In this document: positions 5,307 through 7,496 of the stretch, piece after piece
Layout of the letters: every line of letters starts with the position of its first letter
Position numbering within the stretch: position 1 is the stretch's first letter
Assembly (NCBI GenBank): GCA_900770635.1
Contig: CAAGLB010000030.1
Location: forward strand, 1-7,496
Length of the DNA: 7,496 bases
Reading direction: 5' to 3'
Origin: an uncultured Alistipes sp.
GTDB lineage: Bacteria; Bacteroidota; Bacteroidia; Bacteroidales; Rikenellaceae
Made by a program: the position numbers and the translations under genes
The notes under the pieces: generated by a model
Databases searched by the model: none
The model's input: only the letters and a program-made list of their open reading frames with translations
Told to the model about the DNA's origin: nothing

Positions 5307-5885
5307 ATGATAGAGATTGATAATAAGATTGTTAGCGTTGATTTGTTGCGTGAGGGCTTTGCTTGCGACCTCTCGGCATGTAAGGGTATCTGCTGTGTCG
5401 AGGGCGACTCGGGTGCTCCGCTCGATATCGACGAGGTTGACCTCTTAGAGGAGGAGTGGGAGAACTACTCACCCTATATGACCGAGGAGGGACGAGCTGC
5501 TGTCGAGGAGCAGGGCTTCATGGTCGTAGATGTCGATGGCGACTACACTACGCCACTCGTAGATAATGCCGCTTGCGCCTATGCCTTCGAGGAGAATGGC
5601 ATCACCTTCTGCGCCATTGAGCGAGCCTACCGTGAGGGTAAGTGCTCGTTCCTAAAGCCGCTATCGTGTCATCTCTATCCTATACGTGTTAAGCGCTTCC
5701 GTAATGGCTCGTACGGCCTGAACTATCATCGCTGGTCGGTGTGTAGCTCGGCACGTGAGTGTGGCAAGAGGCTCGGTGTGCCTGTATATAAGGGACTCAA
5801 AGAGCCTATTATTCGTGCTTTTGGCGAGGAGTTCTATCATCAGTTGGAGGAGGCTGCTAAGATGCTTGAAAGTGATAATGAGTAG
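5307..5885 (+). CDS. DUF3109 family cysteine-rich protein
   Basis: A 192-residue soluble protein of the DUF3109 family, sometimes annotated as YkgJ-like. It has ten cysteines, at 20, 25, 29, 30, 90, 102, 113, 121, 146 and 152, grouped as FACDLSACKGICC near the N-terminus, FCAIERA and GKCSFLKPLSCHLYPIRV in the middle, and SVCSSARECG near the end. The spacing suggests binding of a metal ion or iron-sulfur cluster, but neither the metal nor a reaction is established for this family. His122 and His141 are extra possible ligands. There is no signal peptide or membrane span, so it is cytoplasmic. Length is normal for the family and no cysteine seems lost. It lies 11 nt after nadD and 17 nt before the M23 gene, so it is co-transcribed with them. 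Family call is firm; function is unknown. Confidence 0.9.
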   Translation: MIEIDNKIVSVDLLREGFACDLSACKGICCVEGDSGAPLDIDEVDLLEEEWENYSPYMTEEGRAAVEEQGFMVVDVDGDYTTPLVDNAACAYAFEENGITFCAIERAYREGKCSFLKPLSCHLYPIRVKRFRNGSYGLNYHRWSVCSSARECGKRLGVPVYKGLKEPIIRAFGEEFYHQLEEAAKMLESDNE

Positions 5886-5902
5886 TTCACGTGTAAAATT
5901 AT

Positions 5903-7189
5903 ATGAAGCTATTTAAATTGTTTGTAATCTGCGCATTAGCGCTTAGCTATAATACGGTATTGGCTCAGGAGAACGATAGCGTGTGGCTTGCTATCAAGGA
6001 CGATGTCATCTCGCTTGCTGCCAATAACTCAACAAAAGATGTAGATAGCCTTAGCCCTAAGGCCGACTCGGTGCAGGTGAAGCTCCACAAGCCTGTTGCT
6101 GCTGTGCGCACCTTAGGTGTTGTTGCCCCTATCGACACCCTGCCCACAACGAGCGACGAGCTGCAAATTATCCTCTTTAACGATAACACATGGCGCTATG
6201 TGCGTACCAAGGCGTCGATAAAGGATGATAAACTCTTCCAGGAGTTTTGGAACACCAACGTTACGCATGTCTACTATGGCACAACACCCGAGAAGCTGCC
6301 CGAGTCAATAGCCATCGAGCTTGTCGACTCGCTGTCGGGACACCACTATCCATATAAGGGCTGGCTCAGCTCAAAGTATGGTCCACGTGGCAACCGAGGT
6401 CATCAGGGTGTCGACCTGCCGTTAAAGACGGGCGACGCTATATATGCTACGTTCGACGGCATGGTGCGCTACTCGGCATTCTCGGCAAGCGGCTATGGCA
6501 ACCTTGTTATCGTTCGCCACAATAATGGCCTCGAAACATATTATGCCCACCTCTCGGAGCGTATGGTCGAGGTAAACGATGTTGTTGTCGCTGGTCAGCA
6601 GATAGGCAAGGGAGGTAGCACGGGACGTAGCTCGGGCCCTCATCTCCACTTCGAGGTTCGTTATAGAGGACAGTCGTTCGATCCTGAGCGTCTGTTCGAC
6701 TTCAAGACTGGCGAGCTGCGTCGTGAGAATATCTTGCTCAAGCGCCGCTATTTCAGCATCAACTCACGCTACGAGCAGGACTTCAACCAGGAGGAGGTGG
6801 CCGATAAGCTGGCAGCAGCCGAGAAGAGCGCAGCTGCCGCCAAGAGCTCGTCATCGAAAAGCTCAGCACCTGTGAGCCAGTATCACACTATCAAGGAGGG
6901 TGATACGTTTGGCTCTTTGGCAATTAAGTATGGCACAACGTCTAAGCGATTGCAGGAACTCAACCCTAAGGTAGATCCAACAAAGTTGCAGATAGGTCAA
7001 AAGATATGTGTCAAGGGTAGCGGCTCGTCGTCGTCATCAAGCTCGGCTGTCTACCATACAATAAAGGAGGGTGACACATTCGGACACCTTGCTGTCAAGT
7101 ATAACACCACGTCGAAGCGCATTCAGGAGCTCAACCCCAAGGTTGATCCCGCCAAGATTCAGATAGGTCAAAAGATTCGAGTAAAGTAA
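5903..7189 (+). CDS. Secreted M23 peptidase with two C-terminal LysM domains
   Basis: A 428-residue cell-wall enzyme. Residues 1-21 form a signal peptide (KLFKLFVICALALS core, likely cleavage after VLA). A poorly conserved region follows, with ELQIILFNDNTWRYV at 86-100. The M23/LytM domain spans about 153-265: His167 and Asp171 (GHQGVDLP), His216 (YYAHLS), and His247/His249 (GPHLHFEV). These are the zinc ligands and catalytic histidines, so it should be an active endopeptidase cutting peptidoglycan cross-links. A Ser/Ala/Lys-rich linker (about 303-326) leads to LysM 1 (327-370). A serine spacer (372-381) leads to LysM 2 (384-428), which ends the protein. LysM binds glycan chains of peptidoglycan. 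In NlpD-type proteins LysM precedes M23; here the order is reversed. It is probably periplasmic and is the last gene of the operon, with a terminator 34 nt after its stop. Confidence 0.95.
   Translation: MKLFKLFVICALALSYNTVLAQENDSVWLAIKDDVISLAANNSTKDVDSLSPKADSVQVKLHKPVAAVRTLGVVAPIDTLPTTSDELQIILFNDNTWRYVRTKASIKDDKLFQEFWNTNVTHVYYGTTPEKLPESIAIELVDSLSGHHYPYKGWLSSKYGPRGNRGHQGVDLPLKTGDAIYATFDGMVRYSAFSASGYGNLVIVRHNNGLETYYAHLSERMVEVNDVVVAGQQIGKGGSTGRSSGPHLHFEVRYRGQSFDPERLFDFKTGELRRENILLKRRYFSINSRYEQDFNQEEVADKLAAAEKSAAAAKSSSSKSSAPVSQYHTIKEGDTFGSLAIKYGTTSKRLQELNPKVDPTKLQIGQKICVKGSGSSSSSSSAVYHTIKEGDTFGHLAVKYNTTSKRIQELNPKVDPAKIQIGQKIRVK
6881..7186 (+). repeat. Tandem LysM coding repeats
   Basis: Bases 6881-7012 and 7052-7186 encode two LysM domains identical at about 38 of 45 residues, differing mostly by conservative changes (S/H, I/V, G/N, L/I, T/A, L/I, C/R). 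Many third codon positions differ, so the duplication is not recent, although a 17-base stretch (CAGATAGGTCAAAAGAT) near each end is unchanged. Between them a run of serine codons (about 7016-7046, mainly TCG/TCA) forms a simple repeat. Confidence 0.85.
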
Positions 7190-7223
7190 AAAAGATAGGA
7201 GTGACTTCGGATAGCACTTTTTC

Positions 7224-7254
7224 GGCGGTGAAATGTTATTCACCGCCTATTTTG
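7224..7254 (+). terminator. Operon terminator
   Basis: GGCGGTGAA (7224-7232) pairs perfectly with TTCACCGCC (7239-7247) around a 6-nt loop (ATGTTA), followed by TATTTTG. This 9-bp GC-rich stem with a T-rich tail lies 34 nt after the M23 stop and ends the five-gene operon. Confidence 0.9.
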
Positions 7255-7271
7255 TTGATATACATTGCATT

Positions 7272-7299
7272 AGGTCGTTGCGTTGTGAAACGACTTTTT
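7272..7299 (+). terminator. Second, weaker terminator-like hairpin
   Basis: GTCGTT (7274-7279) pairs with AACGAC (7289-7294), followed at once by TTTTT (7295-7299). An inner alternative, CGTT-GTGA-AACG (7281-7292), would have a GNRA-type loop. It lies 18 nt beyond the main terminator and could back it up. Confidence 0.5.
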
Positions 7300-7384
7300 G
7301 TGCAAAAATGGTTTAAGAGTTGATTTTGCCCTTTTGCGTGTAGTCTTCTATGTAGTATAAATTAAGTATAATTAAGGAAAAAAA

Positions 7385-7415
7385 TCACTTTTTGTGATAC
7401 ATCGTATCAAAAAAA
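7385..7415. promoter_or_regulatory. Overlapping dyads upstream of the last gene
   Basis: TCAC-TTTTT-GTGA (7385-7397) overlaps TGATAC-ATC-GTATCA (7395-7409), the second flanked by T and A runs that extend the symmetry. TACCTTTA (7420-7427), close to the -7 consensus TAnnTTTG, follows shortly after, so the dyads sit where an operator would. The TTTG at 7391-7394 is 25 bp from it, too far for a standard -33 element. Binding by a regulator is inference. Confidence 0.4.
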
Positions 7416-7453
7416 GTATTACCTTTACACATTGAAATTGAGTGACTTGGGCT

Positions 7454-7496
7454 ATGAATAACTTTTTGGCGACATACCGCAATGCTGTGAACTGCA
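7454..7496 (+). CDS. Start of a probable gene, cut by the window edge
   Basis: An ATG at 7454 opens a frame of 14 codons (MNNFLATYRNAVNC) that runs past the end of the window without a stop. It follows a terminator, possible operator dyads and a near-consensus -7 element, so it is well placed to be the first gene of a new unit. Too little is visible to name a product. Confidence 0.45.
   Translation, partial: MNNFLATYRNAVNC

Noticed and set aside
1..7496. CRISPR array, tRNA, rRNA, transposase or integrase
   Set aside because: No spaced repeat array, tRNA cloverleaf, rRNA sequence or recombinase motif was seen on either strand.

Overview
The window looks like chromosomal DNA of a member of the Bacteroidales (phylum Bacteroidota). 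Three things support this. The right half carries the yicC-gmk-nadD order typical of that phylum. A textbook Bacteroidales promoter (TTTG, 20 bp, TATATTTG) precedes yicC. The gene starts lack Shine-Dalgarno sequences. I cannot name a genus from this alone.

Left part (1-2940): accessory DNA, all readable genes on the + strand. A 177-residue protein of unknown function (52-585) overlaps by 4 nt an RNase H-fold protein (582-977) that keeps all four acidic catalytic positions. A 67-residue orphan (1000-1203) follows, then a strong hairpin terminator (about 1254-1296). The 468-bp gap 1204-1671 holds that hairpin, a 14-bp near-perfect direct repeat around it, and a GC-richer island (about 1484-1610) inside very AT-rich DNA; the island may be a relic of a coding sequence. 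Two further orphans follow: an AT-rich 200-residue protein (1672-2274) and a strongly acidic 172-residue protein (2352-2870). The second has its own promoter, a perfect dyad TTGACA-N5-TGTCAA and a terminator (2895-2942). Mixed composition, single-gene units and unrecognised products suggest transferred genes, although no integrase, transposase or clear element end is visible.

Right part (2941-7254): a tight five-gene core operon read from one clear promoter and closed by a hairpin terminator. It encodes a YicC/YloC-family endoribonuclease, guanylate kinase, nicotinate-nucleotide adenylyltransferase with an added C-terminal TPR unit, a ten-cysteine DUF3109 protein, and a secreted M23 peptidase with two C-terminal LysM domains. 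Gaps between genes are 8-17 nt. The products cover RNA turnover, GDP synthesis, NAD synthesis, an unknown (possibly metal-linked) function and cell-wall remodelling.

Right edge (7255-7496): a second terminator-like hairpin, overlapping short dyads with a repeated ACTTTTTG word, and the first 14 codons of a probable + strand gene that leaves the window.

The most unusual points are the NadD-TPR fusion, the coupled unknown/RNase H pair, and the two regulated-looking orphans. No CRISPR array, tRNA, rRNA or complete mobile element was seen.
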